Shown one piece after another: positions 22,593 through 34,211 of a stretch of 64,000 nt of DNA. The notes beneath the pieces were generated by a model. The model was not told where the DNA came from. It did no database searches and worked only from the letters and a program-made list of their open reading frames with translations. Position numbers and translations under genes: made by a program. This DNA is from Trichobilharzia szidati (Eukaryota > Platyhelminthes > Trematoda > Strigeidida > Schistosomatidae): NCBI GenBank assembly GCA_944472155.2, contig OX235273.1, forward strand, positions 82,206,793 to 82,270,792, written 5' to 3'. How positions within the stretch are numbered: position 1 is the first letter of the stretch; every line of letters begins with the position of its first letter.

Positions 22593-22780
22593 TGTGATAA
22601 TTATTTGTAATAGTAGTATTTCGCAATGACCGAATTACAGGAACTCAACCAAAACACAGAGAGGCATGGATTTAGGAATTTGTATTTGGCGGAATTATTA
22701 TTCAAATCATATAATAAATATGTTAACAAACAACAGCAATCCTTTAAACATTACAGAGATAGAAATTGTCAATCACCAAA
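22593..22780 (-). repeat. Element 1 LTR shared by units B and C
   Basis: 188 bp, reverse orientation, with the mutated TTTGGTG start. It serves at once as 5' LTR of unit B and 3' LTR of unit C, which is typical of tandem arrays made by recombination between LTRs. Confidence 0.8.
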
Positions 22781-25191
22781 TCCGCCACATGTCGAATGTC
22801 TCCTTGCGTATCTATAATGAGGTCTCGGTTTGCTTGCAAGTCTCTGGGATCTTCTAACTGATTCTGTGATATTATTTTCATCAATATCATCTGGACTTAT
22901 TTCTGAATTATCTACAAAATCAGGATTAGTAACGGAATCATTAAAATTATAATCAGGACGACCTACTTCATTTATTTTCACTTGGTCCAGGTGTCTGTTA
23001 TGAATTGAATGATCTTCGATGTCTAATATTTTCACCATTCGATTTCCCAGTTTTTGTAGTATGATTCCAACAGAAGGTCTATAGTCATTCCCTCTGTAAT
23101 AATGTACATCAGAAGTCGTGGACATTAGGTGCTTTCTGAGAATTCGAGATTTGAATAGTTTAGCAGGAATTTCATGGGTACTTGTATACTCCACATTGCG
23201 ATATTGAAGTAGGAAGTTATCTACACATCTCTCTAGCTCATCAAAATTCTTAGGACTCATTGATGCTATGGCACTCTATAACGTTCGTACGAAATTTTCT
23301 GCCAAACCGTTAGACTGAGGATGACGTGGTGCTGTGTACAGATGACGACAACCTATGTGTTTAAGCCAATCATTGAAGTTCTTCTCAGTGAAATGAGTAT
23401 CATTATCAGTAACTAAGACATCTGGAATTCCTTCTCGACTAAAAATCTTTCTCAACGCTCTGTGAGTGAATTTTGCATTAGGAGTGTCTGTAATAATGAC
23501 TTCTGTCCATCTAGAATAAGAATCCACAATAACTAAAGCACAGTATGAATTTAAGAATGGACCACAGTAATCCGCATGAATACGCTGCCAAACCTCACAA
23601 GACACAGGTCACGGTTTCCACGATGACTTCCCATAGGATATTTTATGCAAACAGCTAGAACAGCTATTCGATCTTTTGTTAGTGTCAGCATCAATTTCCG
23701 GCCACCAGCATGTTAGACGTGCTAATGATTTCATCTTATCAGCTCCGTGATGAGCAGAATGAAGATCATCCAAAATCGCAGATCTTAATGTCGGAGGAAT
23801 AACAATTCTGTCATTCAGACATAGAAATCCTTCAGAATGGAATGAAATCTCATCTCTTCGCTAATAAAAGTCCGGAAATCTTCGCTTACACTGAATATTC
23901 CGACCTCTTTTTGTTGCATTTATAATGCATCCGTAATATTTCCGAGTATCATTTATAAGTCAAACTCTATCCACAGGTAACGGCTGGACTAACAAACAAT
24001 CAGTGTCATTAGCAGAATTTTCAAATAATGAATAACGAGATAAGTCTGCATGAAGTATATCTTTAGCCGATCTGTGTTCAATAGTGCAATCATATGCACT
24101 TAATTCTAAACTTCAACTTTGAACCATAGCAGCAGATGAACTATTCAAAGATTTTTCTGGATTGTAAATGAATTTCAAAGCCTGGTGATCAGTAACTATG
24201 TGAAACTTAGTACCGAAGAGATACTTGTGCAGGAGTTATATTGCCCATACAACTGCTAGAGCCTCTTTCTGGGTTTGTGAGTACCCTTGTTCACTCTTAC
24301 TTAGACGTCTTGAAATACAAATACCAGGTTGTCCATTTTGCTCAAGTACTGCAGCTATACCCGTAGGAGAGGCATCTGTAGTGAGAACAGACTTATCTTT
24401 CGATGAAAAGGTCTTAAGAAAGCTTGTTTATTAAGAAACTCCAACGTTTTTCGCAAGATATCTTCATGTTGTTGTTCCCACTTGAATTGTTTACTGGAGA
24501 CAATATCAAAAAGTGGAGATAACAGTTGAGTGAAATTGGGAATGAATCCGGAGTAAAAATGAAGAGTACCAATCCATGATCTCAATGACGACATATTATT
24601 AGGTGACGGTGCTTGAATTAGAGGTGACAGACGACTAGCATCAGGTCTGAAACCCTCAGAGTCTACTGTGTATCCCAAGCATGATACAGACGACAAAGTA
24701 AAATGACATTTAGATGGATTAACAAGAACATTTTTCTCACTGAAACGCCTGAACAGTTTTAAAAGACGTTCATTATGCAATTTGATGTTCGGACCATGAA
24801 CTATAATGTCGTCTTGGTAAGACTCAACACCATCATCTAATCCATCTATCATCTGATTTATTACTTTTTGAAATATTGCAGGAGAAACCTTTAAACCAAA
24901 AGGTAAGAACTTATGCTTGAACAATCCAAATGGAGTATTAATGGTTGTTAATGCACTAGAAGCTCCATCAAGAGGAATCTGCAAATAAGCATCTTTGAGA
25001 TCTATTTTGGAAAAGTATTTTGAGCCATGTAGCTTGTAGAGAATGTCTTCGCTTTCTAGCGTAGTGCAACTTTGCTGTAGTAGACGACTATTGAGTGTAA
25101 GGCGGTAGTCACCACAAATTCTCGGTCTTTTTCCATCAGCCTTTAGTGGCGTCACAATGGGAGTAGCCCAATTCGAAGATTCAACTGGCAA
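22769..25191 (-). pseudogene. Pol of element 1, unit C (broken)
   Basis: RT 24355-25191 includes YQDD; then RNase H, integrase core 23276-23605 (TDNDTHF as in unit A) and C-terminus 22769-23260. Stops and frame change match unit A. RNase H stop: the same TAA within VVWAI. Confidence 0.85.
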
Positions 25192-26431
25192 CCAACTTGT
25201 CTAACTCTTTCTTAACTGCATCTCGCAAACCATATGGAATTAATCGGTGCTTTAGAAAAGTATGATCACCCTCTATTTCAAGATGGATGGGCTGAATCTT
25301 CATGCCACCTACACATTTTGAACATTGGAGAACTAATTCGCTGATCAAAGATTCACCAAACAACTGAACGCAATGTGAGATTTCGACATTCAACAATCTA
25401 AGTGCTTTCAATCCCAATAAAGATGGACCATATTCACTAACAAGAAAGTGGATATTCACATAATTGCCACTGTCTGACTTCAAACCACTGTTAGTTGCAC
25501 CAATAAGAGGTAGTTTATGACCAGTTATGCCTGTAATCGAACTAGTAGTAGGGTCTACCTGGGCATGGTTACAAAGCGATAGTAAATCTTTCTTAGAAAT
25601 TATAGATTCAGTACTCCCAGTATCAATTATAAAACAGTGAGACTTGCCTGAACTTGTAGTGAAGGTTCTCATTAGATGAGATTGAGTATTGTGAAAAGTT
25701 GAAAGAGACATTGACTTCATTTTACCAGACAGTTTGGAAGAATTATGAGAATTCTGAGTAGCATAAGTATGTGAGCTTCTGCAAACAGACTTGATGTGCC
25801 CAATTTTACCACATTTATGGCACTTAGCACCCCGAAAACGGTAAGTGCTTCGTAGATGAATTTTTCCACAGGAAAAACACGGTTTCATGTTCTTGCTTTC
25901 TGTCTGCATTCCATTACATGTGGACGACAGTTTGGATTTCTTTCTATGAACACTTTTATTATCAACTTTGGACAGCATGACATCAGACTCTGACGTAGTG
26001 GTACCTGGGTAGTCACTGTTGACATCTTCATATGTAATACATAAATCTTTGGCAGTTTGAAAGGTGCAGGAAGGAATCTGAACCAACTCTTTCTCTAACT
26101 TGGGAATATTGATTCCAACAATTAGACGATCACGTAATTGAGTATGGAGCTGATCTCCAAAGTTGCACTTTGAAACTTGTATCTGAAGCTGAAGAATAAA
26201 GTCTCTAATCTTCTGGTTGGGAGCACAAACAAGTTTATTGAACTGAGCCCTCTCTCGTGTTTCGAAAGTTGTTATGTGGAAGTGATTTGTTTGAAGCTCA
26301 CGAAGTTTATCATATGACAGAGAAATTGGTTTATCTGGAAATGACAGAGTTTTCACTAGGCTGTACGCATCCAGTCCAACAGCAGTAATAAAATCGGCTG
26401 AAATTTTGTCATCGCGAACATTCTTCGACAT
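25181..26431 (-). CDS. Gag-protease of element 1, unit C
   Basis: 416 codons with the knuckles and DTGS described for unit A. Private changes: Ile10 for Thr, Val86 for Ala, Ser232 for Pro. Upstream leader has the shared in-frame TGA, plus its own small differences. It overlaps the RT frame by eleven bases. Confidence 0.8.
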   Translation of the reverse strand: MSKNVRDDKISADFITAVGLDAYSLVKTLSFPDKPISLSYDKLRELQTNHFHITTFETRERAQFNKLVCAPNQKIRDFILQLQIQVSKCNFGDQLHTQLRDRLIVGINIPKLEKELVQIPSCTFQTAKDLCITYEDVNSDYPGTTTSESDVMLSKVDNKSVHRKKSKLSSTCNGMQTESKNMKPCFSCGKIHLRSTYRFRGAKCHKCGKIGHIKSVCRSSHTYATQNSHNSSKLSGKMKSMSLSTFHNTQSHLMRTFTTSSGKSHCFIIDTGSTESIISKKDLLSLCNHAQVDPTTSSITGITGHKLPLIGATNSGLKSDSGNYVNIHFLVSEYGPSLLGLKALRLLNVEISHCVQLFGESLISELVLQCSKCVGGMKIQPIHLEIEGDHTFLKHRLIPYGLRDAVKKELDKLVAS

Positions 26432-26531
26432 ACATCATGAGTAGAAACATTCAAGATAATCGGAGATTTCCCGCGGTGAACCATTCATAGGAAACTTTCC
26501 AAGATTATTTAATACCATAGCGACGCCAAAA

Positions 26532-26719
26532 TGTGATAATTATTTGTAATAGTAGTATTTCGCAATGACCGAATTACAGGAACTCAACCAAAACACAGAG
26601 AGGCATGGATTTAGGAATTTGTATTTGGCGGAATTATTATTCAAATCATATAATAAATATGTTAACAAACAACAGCAATCCTTTAAACATTACAGAGATA
26701 GAAATTGTCAATCACCACA
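26532..26719 (-). repeat. Element 1 LTR, unit C 5' (outer right)
   Basis: 188 bp with the normal TGTGGTG start, mirror image of the outer left LTR. Directly beyond it comes the reversed old Gypsy RT sequence. Confidence 0.8.
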
Positions 26720-27691
26720 TTCCACTGGCCAGTATCCTGATGCTAAATCTAATGTAGTAAGCCGATTCGATCCCCCTGGTGCGTCAAAAGTGTCGTCTAT
26801 ACGTGGGAGGGGAAACAATCTTGTCTAGTTAACTGGTTCAACTTGCGATAATCTACACATAACCAAAGTGTTCCATTCGATTTTTTAACTTAAACTACTG
26901 GGGAAGCCCATGGAGATACAGCGGGTTTGATGACATTCTTCTCTAACGGTTCATCAACTAACTTATTCATCTCCTCCTTATAATGTGCAGGTACTCGCCG
27001 TGCAGGTTGTATACGAGGTGGAGCGTTACCTGTATGTATTTGGTGTTAGATCAGTTTTGTTCCCCCGGTGTTTCTCCGTCCCAGTCAAAACAGTCCATAT
27101 AATTGTCAAGCCCTTTATCGAAATTGGCTGCCGTTTCCGAGGGTTCCGGGAATAAATCAAAATTCTTAGTTTCTGTTTCATAACATCGCTCTACACGCCG
27201 GACTTGCCGGGCTCTATATTGTTCCCTATAATAAATGCATTGAAGCTGGTACTCAATATAAGAGTCTTCTGGTAACAATCTGTTATTCTGGACGGCTTTC
27301 CCAAGAGGTCAACTCCTAGGATTACTTGCCACAGCACCTGGGTAGACACAGTGAAAGCGTGCTGAAGCGACAGTGTCTCTAATTTTATAGGTAGTAGGAC
27401 TACTCCCTGGGATTGCATGCAATCTCCATTGGCTATCGTAAGCCGCAACTTGCGAGTCCCTATTGTGAGCCTGAGTCAACTAACATCACACACTTCTGTT
27501 ACCTATAAATCCTGCAACTATTGGGGAGGAAGTGACGCCAATTAGGTTAACAGTAGATATACAGATTATATCGGCATGTAGCTCACCTATGTTGTGCCCA
27601 TAAGTGCTAGCAGACTTACCGAACTATCTGCAGTAGTAGTAGTAGTCGTTTCTTGAAGTAGATTGTGACTGTGGACGTCGTTTCCATTGTG
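26720..27691 (-). pseudogene. Mirror copy of the old Gypsy relic (protease and RT start)
   Basis: Reverse complement of 7912-8880 with few changes (for example Ala for Thr in SETAANF). It carries the same RT start, protease remnant and in-frame breaks. It ends near 27691, where homology to the left arm stops. Confidence 0.8.
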
Positions 27692-28876
27692 TATGTTTTT
27701 GTGTATGTTTTGGCCTCTTTTTTGAGACACCTTAATACCCACTGGATAAAGCATGTAGAGCCACTTCAAGATTGGGGCATGCTAAATAATCTCCCCGGGT
27801 AACATTTCTAATTTAAATGTCCCTAATTACAGTAGCGGTGATTATGAATAAAAATACTGAATTTATGCCCTCTTAGTTTTGATATTGTCCACACAATAGC
27901 CGAAGTTGGAAAGGCTGTAGGGGACTGTCTAGAGCAAGTTCATTAACATAAGAAATATGCGAATAAAAATCGAAGTCAATGAGAGTGCAATACAACGATA
28001 TATTATCAAAATGCAGTAATGAGTTATATTAATTAATAGGTTACTTGTATACGTTGTTAAAGTCCACTGCTACAAATTATTTATATAATCCACAGAAGCT
28101 TTGAGTGTTGGAATCGTGTCTACTGATAGGAGCTGTGTTCCGGTTGTAGAGTTGTCTTCGGATAAGGATAATAGGTTCCTGCAATAAATCCAAAGTATAC
28201 AACACGGTTTGAGTAAAGCGAGTAGACAGAAACTGCCAGAGGGGAGGCGAAGCTACCAACAGCATAGTGTATTTCAATTTGCACTCGGAAGTTATATGTA
28301 TTTAAACATAAATCTTTGTAAACAAGAGTCATGTACAATGTTTCTAATTTCAGCATCTAACCAAAAAGTGTACAATCATATGGTTACGTACTCCACACGG
28401 CTCCCTCCCTGGAGGTCCGGAGAGACCGCCGAAGACTCACCGTTAGTGAAGTTAATAATAATAATAATAACCATTTTTAGGATAAAAATAATGATACATA
28501 ATAACATCCATGTAAGCAGAAAAAAAGGTTTCTGAACCGTGTAAATTTTGAACGAGTTTACAGATAGTTCAACAACAAAAATTTAAATAGAATTTCATGT
28601 CAATTAACTGAGGTCAGTTTCTCATTGCACAAATCATAAACAAAGATTTTCAATGTATAAACAAAGATATCTATGTATACAGTCATTAAAGGGGGGGGGA
28701 AGAAAAAAAATTGGATTGAAAATGAATCGTTTCTGAAAAACGCGATACCTGTTTTGTAGCTGAGATACATATAAATAAATAAATAAATAATAGTGATAAT
28801 TAGCTTTTATAGTAACAGTGACGAAGTGTACGGAGAGATAGTAATAGTCATGATAATAATGTCTAGGCATTAAAAA
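27692..28876. other. Gene-free stretch with one shared ~80-bp repeat
   Basis: Bases about 27697-27785 reappear in opposite orientation at 32385-32455 (CTTGAAGTGGCTC, GGTGGGTATTA, AGAGGCCAAAA and variants). The rest is AT-rich with a (TAA)n run near 28456 and a G run near 28691. No gene seen. Confidence 0.5.
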
Positions 28877-28894
28877 AAATGTAATTTTTTTTTA

Positions 28895-31800
28895 TCAGTC
28901 CACAAAATGAACGTAGCGAGCCTTTTTACTGATTTGTCGACCACTACGTGTTTGATATGGAGGGTGCAGAATACTTGGTGCCGTTGGAGTGGAATCAAAT
29001 GTCTGATTATTTGGTTGTGCAGTTGTCGATGTAGCTTCAAAATCGCTGTCTGTGTAGGCTGGTTTGATTCGATCAATAGAAATAGCCTCCTGTTTTCCAT
29101 TTTTGTTCACTGTAAAGTGTTTGTCTGAACGTTTAATAACTTGGAAGGGACCTTCATATGGGGGTTGCAATGCTTTTCTGATGGCGTCGACTCGAAGAAA
29201 GACGAATTTGCAAGTTTCCAGATGTTTGTTGATCTGATCTCGTCGGGAGGATTGTCGAGGTGCTGTTGGTTGAAGTCGAAGCATTTGTCTAGTTAGTCGG
29301 TTAGTGAAGTCAGCAATGTTCACGTCCGTCGAATCGGCTGAGGAAACTAGCTGTCCAGGCAAGGTTAAGCTGGTGCCATAAACGAGTTGAGCCGGTGTAC
29401 ATCCTAAATCTTCTTTGATAGTAGATCGGATACCGAATAAAATCAGAGGTAAGTATTCACTCCACTTAGATGTATCATTTTGCGCCATCAGAGAGCTTTT
29501 CAGTTGTCTATGGAATCTTTCCACAAGACCATTCGCTGCCGGATGGTGGGCTGTTGTGGAGATATGTCTCACTCCCAGGAGTCTCGTCAGTTCACGAAAC
29601 AGCGTCGATTGGAATTGGGCACCTCGATCAGATGTAATAGTAGTTGGTACGCCGTAATTTGACACCCAACGGTCGAGGAAAACCAAAGCAACATTTTCTG
29701 CAGATATATCGTTCAGGGGGCATGCCATAGCTCAACGAGTAAATCTATCAACGGCTGTCAGGATATGTGTATATCCTCTTGACGTTGGCAATGGTCCTAC
29801 AATATCTATATGAACGTGCTGAAATCTCCTGTCCGGTAAATCAAACGTCTTCGGCGTTGTGACAGTGTGGCGGCGTACTTTGGAGCATTGGCATTGGAGA
29901 CATTCTCGTGCCCATCTCCGAATGTCAGAGTTCATTCTAGGCCACACGAAGCGTTTGCTGACGAGCCTGACCGTGGCACGTACTCCAGGGTGAGAGAGCG
30001 AATGTAAGTGGTCGAATAACGCTCTTCGGCATCTGAGAGGAACAAACGGACGGTTAGTGCCGGTAGATACATCACAAACTATGGTTGCATTTGATAAGGG
30101 AATAGGTACGTCCCTGAGCTGTAAGAAAGAGTTTCCGCGACAATTTTGAAGTTCTGTGTCGTCTCTTTGTAACAGCCATACGGTCGAGACTGACGTCTAC
30201 TGAAGTTTCAAGCTGGTTTATGTCACCTCTTGAAAGAGAATCAGCTACCACATTTGCGTCCCCTTTGATGTACTGTATGTCAGTTGAAAATTGGGAGATA
30301 TAGTCCAACTGTCTGGCTTTTCTTGGGAAGTGTTTATCCAGTGAAGTAGTGAAAGCATAGCACAGAGGTTTGTGGTCAGTAAAAATAGTGAAATGCCGAC
30401 CCTGTAGTAAGTAACTGAATTGCTTGACTGCTAGGTATATAGCCAACAATTCTCTCCCAAAAGTACTGTAACGTGTCTGAGCCGATTCTAACTTCTTCGA
30501 AAAGAAAGCAAGTGGGGTGACTTCACCATTAATCTTCTGCTGTAACACCGCGCCCACAGCTACTTTGGAGGCATCTGTGCATAAGATAAGGGATGCTTCG
30601 GGGTTGATGTGAGACAACATGGCGACTTTAGATAAAGCGTCTTTAGTGTTGCAGAAAGATTCATGTGCTTGCTCTGACCATTGAAATTTTTTAGGATCAC
30701 TTTTAAGGAGATCGGTTGAAGGTTGGACGATAGAGGCACATGAAGGAATACAACGTCGATAGAAATTAAACATTCCCAAAAATTGTCGGACTTTCTTCAA
30801 TGAGTCCGGTTGATGGGAGTTTTTGACTGTATCTATCTTTTCCTCAGTAGGCCTGATTCCCTCGGCAGTTATGTAGTGTCCCAGGAATTGAATAGAAGAG
30901 GCACCGAAAATGCACTTCTTAGGGTTTATAGCGACACCATACTGTTCGAAACGCTGAAACAAAGTGCTAAGATGATTCTTATGTTCCTCTTCCGACTTGC
31001 TAGCAATTAGTACGTCATCGATATAAACGAACACAAAGTCAAGGCCCTGCGTGACTTGGTCCATGAAGCGCTGAAAAGTTTGTGCAGAGTTTTTCAGCCC
31101 GAAAGGCATTCGTAAGAATTCAAACAAGCCAAAAGGTGTTATAATGGCTGTCTTCTCGATGTCCTCAGGAGCGACTGGTATCTGGTGATAAGCTCTGACT
31201 AAATCCACTTTGGAGAAAATAGTCATACCTTGCAGTGTTAGAGAGAAATCATGCAAGTGGGGAATGGGATAACGATCTGGGACAGTGGCGTTATTCAAAC
31301 GTCGGTAATCCTCACACGATCGCCAGTCATGCTCAGCTTTTGGTACCATATGTAATGGTGAGGACCAGGGACTTTTGGATGGCTGAATGATGCCCAATTG
31401 CATCATGTGTTCGAATTCAGCTTTGTCTGCTGCTAAGTTATCGGGTGGTAGTCGACGAGGATGTGCTCTGACGGGTTGACCAGTTGTGACAATTTTATGC
31501 GTGACAGAATGGCTTTCAAGTTTTTGGGAAACGTTGCAGCAATGCAGAAAACATGCAATCATCTGGCTTTTCGATGCATATGTTATAAACAGAGTAGTTT
31601 GAGATGATTCCGTGGACTTGAAGTTGGGTGCAGTTATCAATCAGCTTTTTCTTGTTGACATCAACCGGCAGATTGAAATTGCTTAAAAAAATCAGCACCC
31701 AGTATGGTAAGACGAACGTCAACTACTATGAATATCCATGTAAATCGACGACGTAAACCAAGATCCAAAATAAGTGATTGTTCACCGTAAGTCCGTATGC

Positions 31801-32290
31801 TAGTTTGGTTAGCTGCTCGAAGTGAAAGTTTTGCAGGTAGGCTAGAAGACCACCTGGAGAGTGAAGGAGGTATTGTTGTTTTGCTATATTCTGACTAAAC
31901 TAGAGTACACGTATATTCTAGTACTTCTTCGCGTTTATTATTGTGTCCTAACGTTGCGATTACTCGACATCCACAACGTAATTCAAAAGGCACTTGCGAA
32001 GGAATACGATAGTGTATTATTGCAGCAATCAAAATTCGAAAATCGAGCGAGTACAAAAGTATCAATTGTTAACATGCAAGATTTAGAGAAATAAACAAAT
32101 CAAAGTCCAATTACATAGTGAATGTATACTGCGATGATGAGTAATAAAACGGATCACTACAGTATTACACTAACTTCGGCTCCTGTGTCTACCAGGAATA
32201 ATGTGCCTGTGGTTTTGTCCCTCACGTAGAAAAGGCGACTTGAATGGTTGCCAGTAACAACCGTCGCCATCACAAGGCTGCTCAGATTGC
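28895..32290 (-). pseudogene. Second CsRn1-like pol, decayed (protease, RT, RNase H, integrase)
   Basis: In element order: protease start at 32290 (RLFYVRDKTTGTLFLVDTGA, split by a solo LTR), RT and RNase H 30072-31640 ([45 protein letters not shown]), integrase zinc part 29732-29947 (CLQCQCSKVRRH), core and C-terminus 28895-29728 (SDRGAQF, ANGLVERFH, YEGPFQVIKRSDK). Stops and frame changes occur near 31640, 30150, 29950 and 29730. Gag is missing, and I cannot find flanking LTRs. It is a clear relative of the intact 16392-20306 frame, but only moderately similar. Confidence 0.88.
31874..32161 (-). repeat. Solo LTR, CsRn1-like family, inside the protease of another CsRn1-like relic
   Basis: 288 bp; in element orientation TGTAGTGATCC...ACAACA. 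GTAT directly flanks both sides (31870-31873 and 32162-32165). It splits the protease frame right after DTGAEVSVI. Shared phrases such as CTAGTACTTCTTC tie it to the LTRs at 15672 and 33611. Confidence 0.88.
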
Positions 32291-32885
32291 CAAAGGAGTA
32301 GGAACATAAGCTATAGAAGCACTAAGGATATGTCAGGACAGATAGGAGGGGAGCGGACTCCCGAAACTGTTGGGCGATTGTTTGGTATGCCCCATTCTTG
32401 AAGTGGCTCCACCTACTTTATCCGGTGGGTATTAGGGCGTCTCAATAAAGAGGCCAAAATATACTAATATATATTTAACTTTTGGACTTATTGCCTCTTT
32501 TAAACCACTACACTTCGCAGATATTAGTATCAAGCCAGAATTTCCTATAAATATGCAGCAAATTTGACGCAGCTCAAGAATATAATGGCACCGATAATAC
32601 GTACGCCAGAAGAGAAATATTTCATACAAGATTTCGTTTAAAAAACATATGAAACATACAATTTGTCATTAACCCACCCTAGCAGCGGACTACGATGCTG
32701 TAATTAGTGGGGATATGCAACAAAGTCACTTAGTTGACTGTAGTATTTGAAGCGCCCCTATATTAAATATAACCATAGGCTTATAAAACTAATTCATGTA
32801 CCCATATTATACATTTACAGAAACTAATTTCACATATGCTTGTTAAATATTTGCCATTGTCTTATTGAATATTGATCTTCGATTG

Positions 32886-32933
<48 letters not shown>

Positions 32934-33295
32934 CGTGGTTACGCACTAACATCCGCCTAGCGCCGTTCTAATTTTCATTTCGTCAACAACACACTTTTGA
33001 AGTGTTCACTTGTGTCTTTTGGTACAGCGTTGTTTGATGTTTAGTCTCATCCAGAATTTGCACAACCTAGAATGTGAAAACGTGAACGTACTGTAGTATT
33101 AATTATGGGAATCATATTCACTACCCTATACATTAATGTAATAATTAGGTGTTGTTACTGAGTCGTTATTTCAAACTTATCATTTCAAGAGACATGATTA
33201 ATGTTGAATAATTCCACATTTGACAGGAGCATCTTATCGGTTTACTTATTTCACATGCCAGGACAGAAGAATTCAAGAGGATGCTCGTTTAAATC
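32291..33295. other. Gene-free stretch with (TA)n tract
   Basis: It contains the second copy of the ~80-bp repeat (32385-32455) and a TA dinucleotide run at about 32887-32932. No coding or RNA feature recognised. Confidence 0.5.
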
Positions 33296-33530
33296 ACTAA
33301 TAGTTATTTGCAGTAGTAGTATTTCGCGGTGACCGATTCACTGGGCTGTACTTAGGAATTTGTATTCGTCAGAATAAATATTAAAAAACAACAGTAATCC
33401 TTTAAACAATACAGTGACAGGAACTGTCAGTCACCACATCCGCCACATGTCTAATGTCTCCTTGCATCTTTATAATGAGGTCTCGGTTTGCTTGCAAGTT
33501 TCCCCGATCTTCTAACTGAATCTGCGCCAT
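33296..33530 (-). repeat. Old, diverged 3' end of element 1 (pol tail and LTR)
   Basis: The order mirrors 13440-13710: LTR-like bases (GTAGTAGTATTTCGC, AACAGTAATCCTTTAAAC), then the pol tail (ATGTCTCCTTGCATC, AATGAGGTCTCGGTTTGC). It is far more diverged than the array copies and has CACCACA at the LTR edge, supporting TGTGGTG as the ancestral LTR start. Confidence 0.75.
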
Positions 33531-33610
33531 ATATATAGTTACATGGTGAGTTATAATTATCCCAAAATAAACAAGTAAAGACGTACAGAATCGTAGTGAT
33601 GAAGTAGTCT

Positions 33611-33898
33611 TGTAGTGACCCATTTTATTACTCATAATCGTACTATACTTTCATTGTGTAATTGGACTTTGATTTGTTTATTTCTCTAAATCTTGCATGT
33701 TAACAATTGATACTTTTGTACTCGCTCGATTTTCGAATTTTGATTGCTGCAATAATACACTATCGTATTCCTTCGCAAGTGCCTTTTGAATTACGTTATG
33801 GATGTCGAGTAATCGCAACGTTAGGACACAATAATAAACGCGAAGAAGTACTAGAATATACGTGTACTCTAGTTTAGTCAAAATATAGCAGCACAACA
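33611..33898 (+). repeat. Solo LTR, CsRn1-like family
   Basis: 288 bp, TGTAGTGACCC...GCACAACA. GTCT occurs directly on both sides (33607-33610, 33899-33902). It is a very close reverse-oriented relative of the solo LTR at 31874-32161. Confidence 0.88.
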
Positions 33899-34211
33899 GT
33901 CTATTTTGGTATGCAATTGCTCACTCCACTTAGAGTATACCAACAGGCCGTCCGAGGGTACTTGAGGAGAGAAAAGGAGATTGAAGGAAACGATCCGAAA
34001 ATGGATGTACGGATCAGGTACGATCCAGAGATGATTGGCAACAGTGGAAAGCAAGAAGCTGGAGAAGGGAAGTTGTGTCGTCAGTGATTTACGTTGAACC
34101 AGATGGTGTCCTTATTCAATATCAATTAACAATCATGATGTGCAGTGAATTTATTACTTTTACTATTTTGCAATGAACGTATAATTTGATATTTTTCGGC
34201 CTCCACAGAGT

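Larger units (their letters stand above)
13440..22780 (-). mobile_element. Gypsy element 1, unit B (inner right, split by CsRn1-like insertion)
   Basis: Reverse-oriented: LTR 22593-22780, Gag-protease 21242-22492, pol 20882-21252 continuing at 13616-15671, LTR 13440-13627. A foreign 5.2-kb element at 15672-20881 splits RT just before the YQDD codons; GACT is present on both sides of it. The unit carries the same defects as A. Its integrase core keeps TDNGTHF, where units A and C have TDNDTHF, so B retains the more usual residue there. Confidence 0.85.
22593..26719 (-). mobile_element. Gypsy element 1, unit C (outer right)
   Basis: LTR 26532-26719, Gag-protease 25181-26431, pol 22769-25191, LTR 22593-22780. 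It is uninterrupted and thus supplies the empty target for the CsRn1-like insertion in unit B. Its outer LTR joins the mirrored old Gypsy relic at 26720 with the same junction as unit A at 8880. Confidence 0.85.
7912..27691. repeat. Large inverted duplication built on Gypsy element 1
   Basis: Reading outward from about 13223, the left arm (to 7912) and the right arm (to 27691) carry near-identical sequence in opposite orientation: part of element 1's Gag, LTR, unit(s), outer LTR and about 970 bp of the old Gypsy relic. The left arm has one element unit; the right has two tandem units plus a 5.2-kb insertion, so the arms are unequal. Small differences exist between units (for example Gag residues 10, 63, 86, 232, 301 and 315), so they are not a simple mirrored read. 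Homology ends at about 7912 and 27691. Confidence 0.85.

Noticed and set aside
7912..27691. Pure assembly artefact
   Set aside because: Arms have different unit numbers, scattered substitutions and one arm-specific 5.2-kb insertion. I keep the possibility open only for the centre junction.
28209..28535. 108-codon gene
   Set aside because: Low-complexity isoleucine run from a (TAA)n repeat and no recognisable domain.
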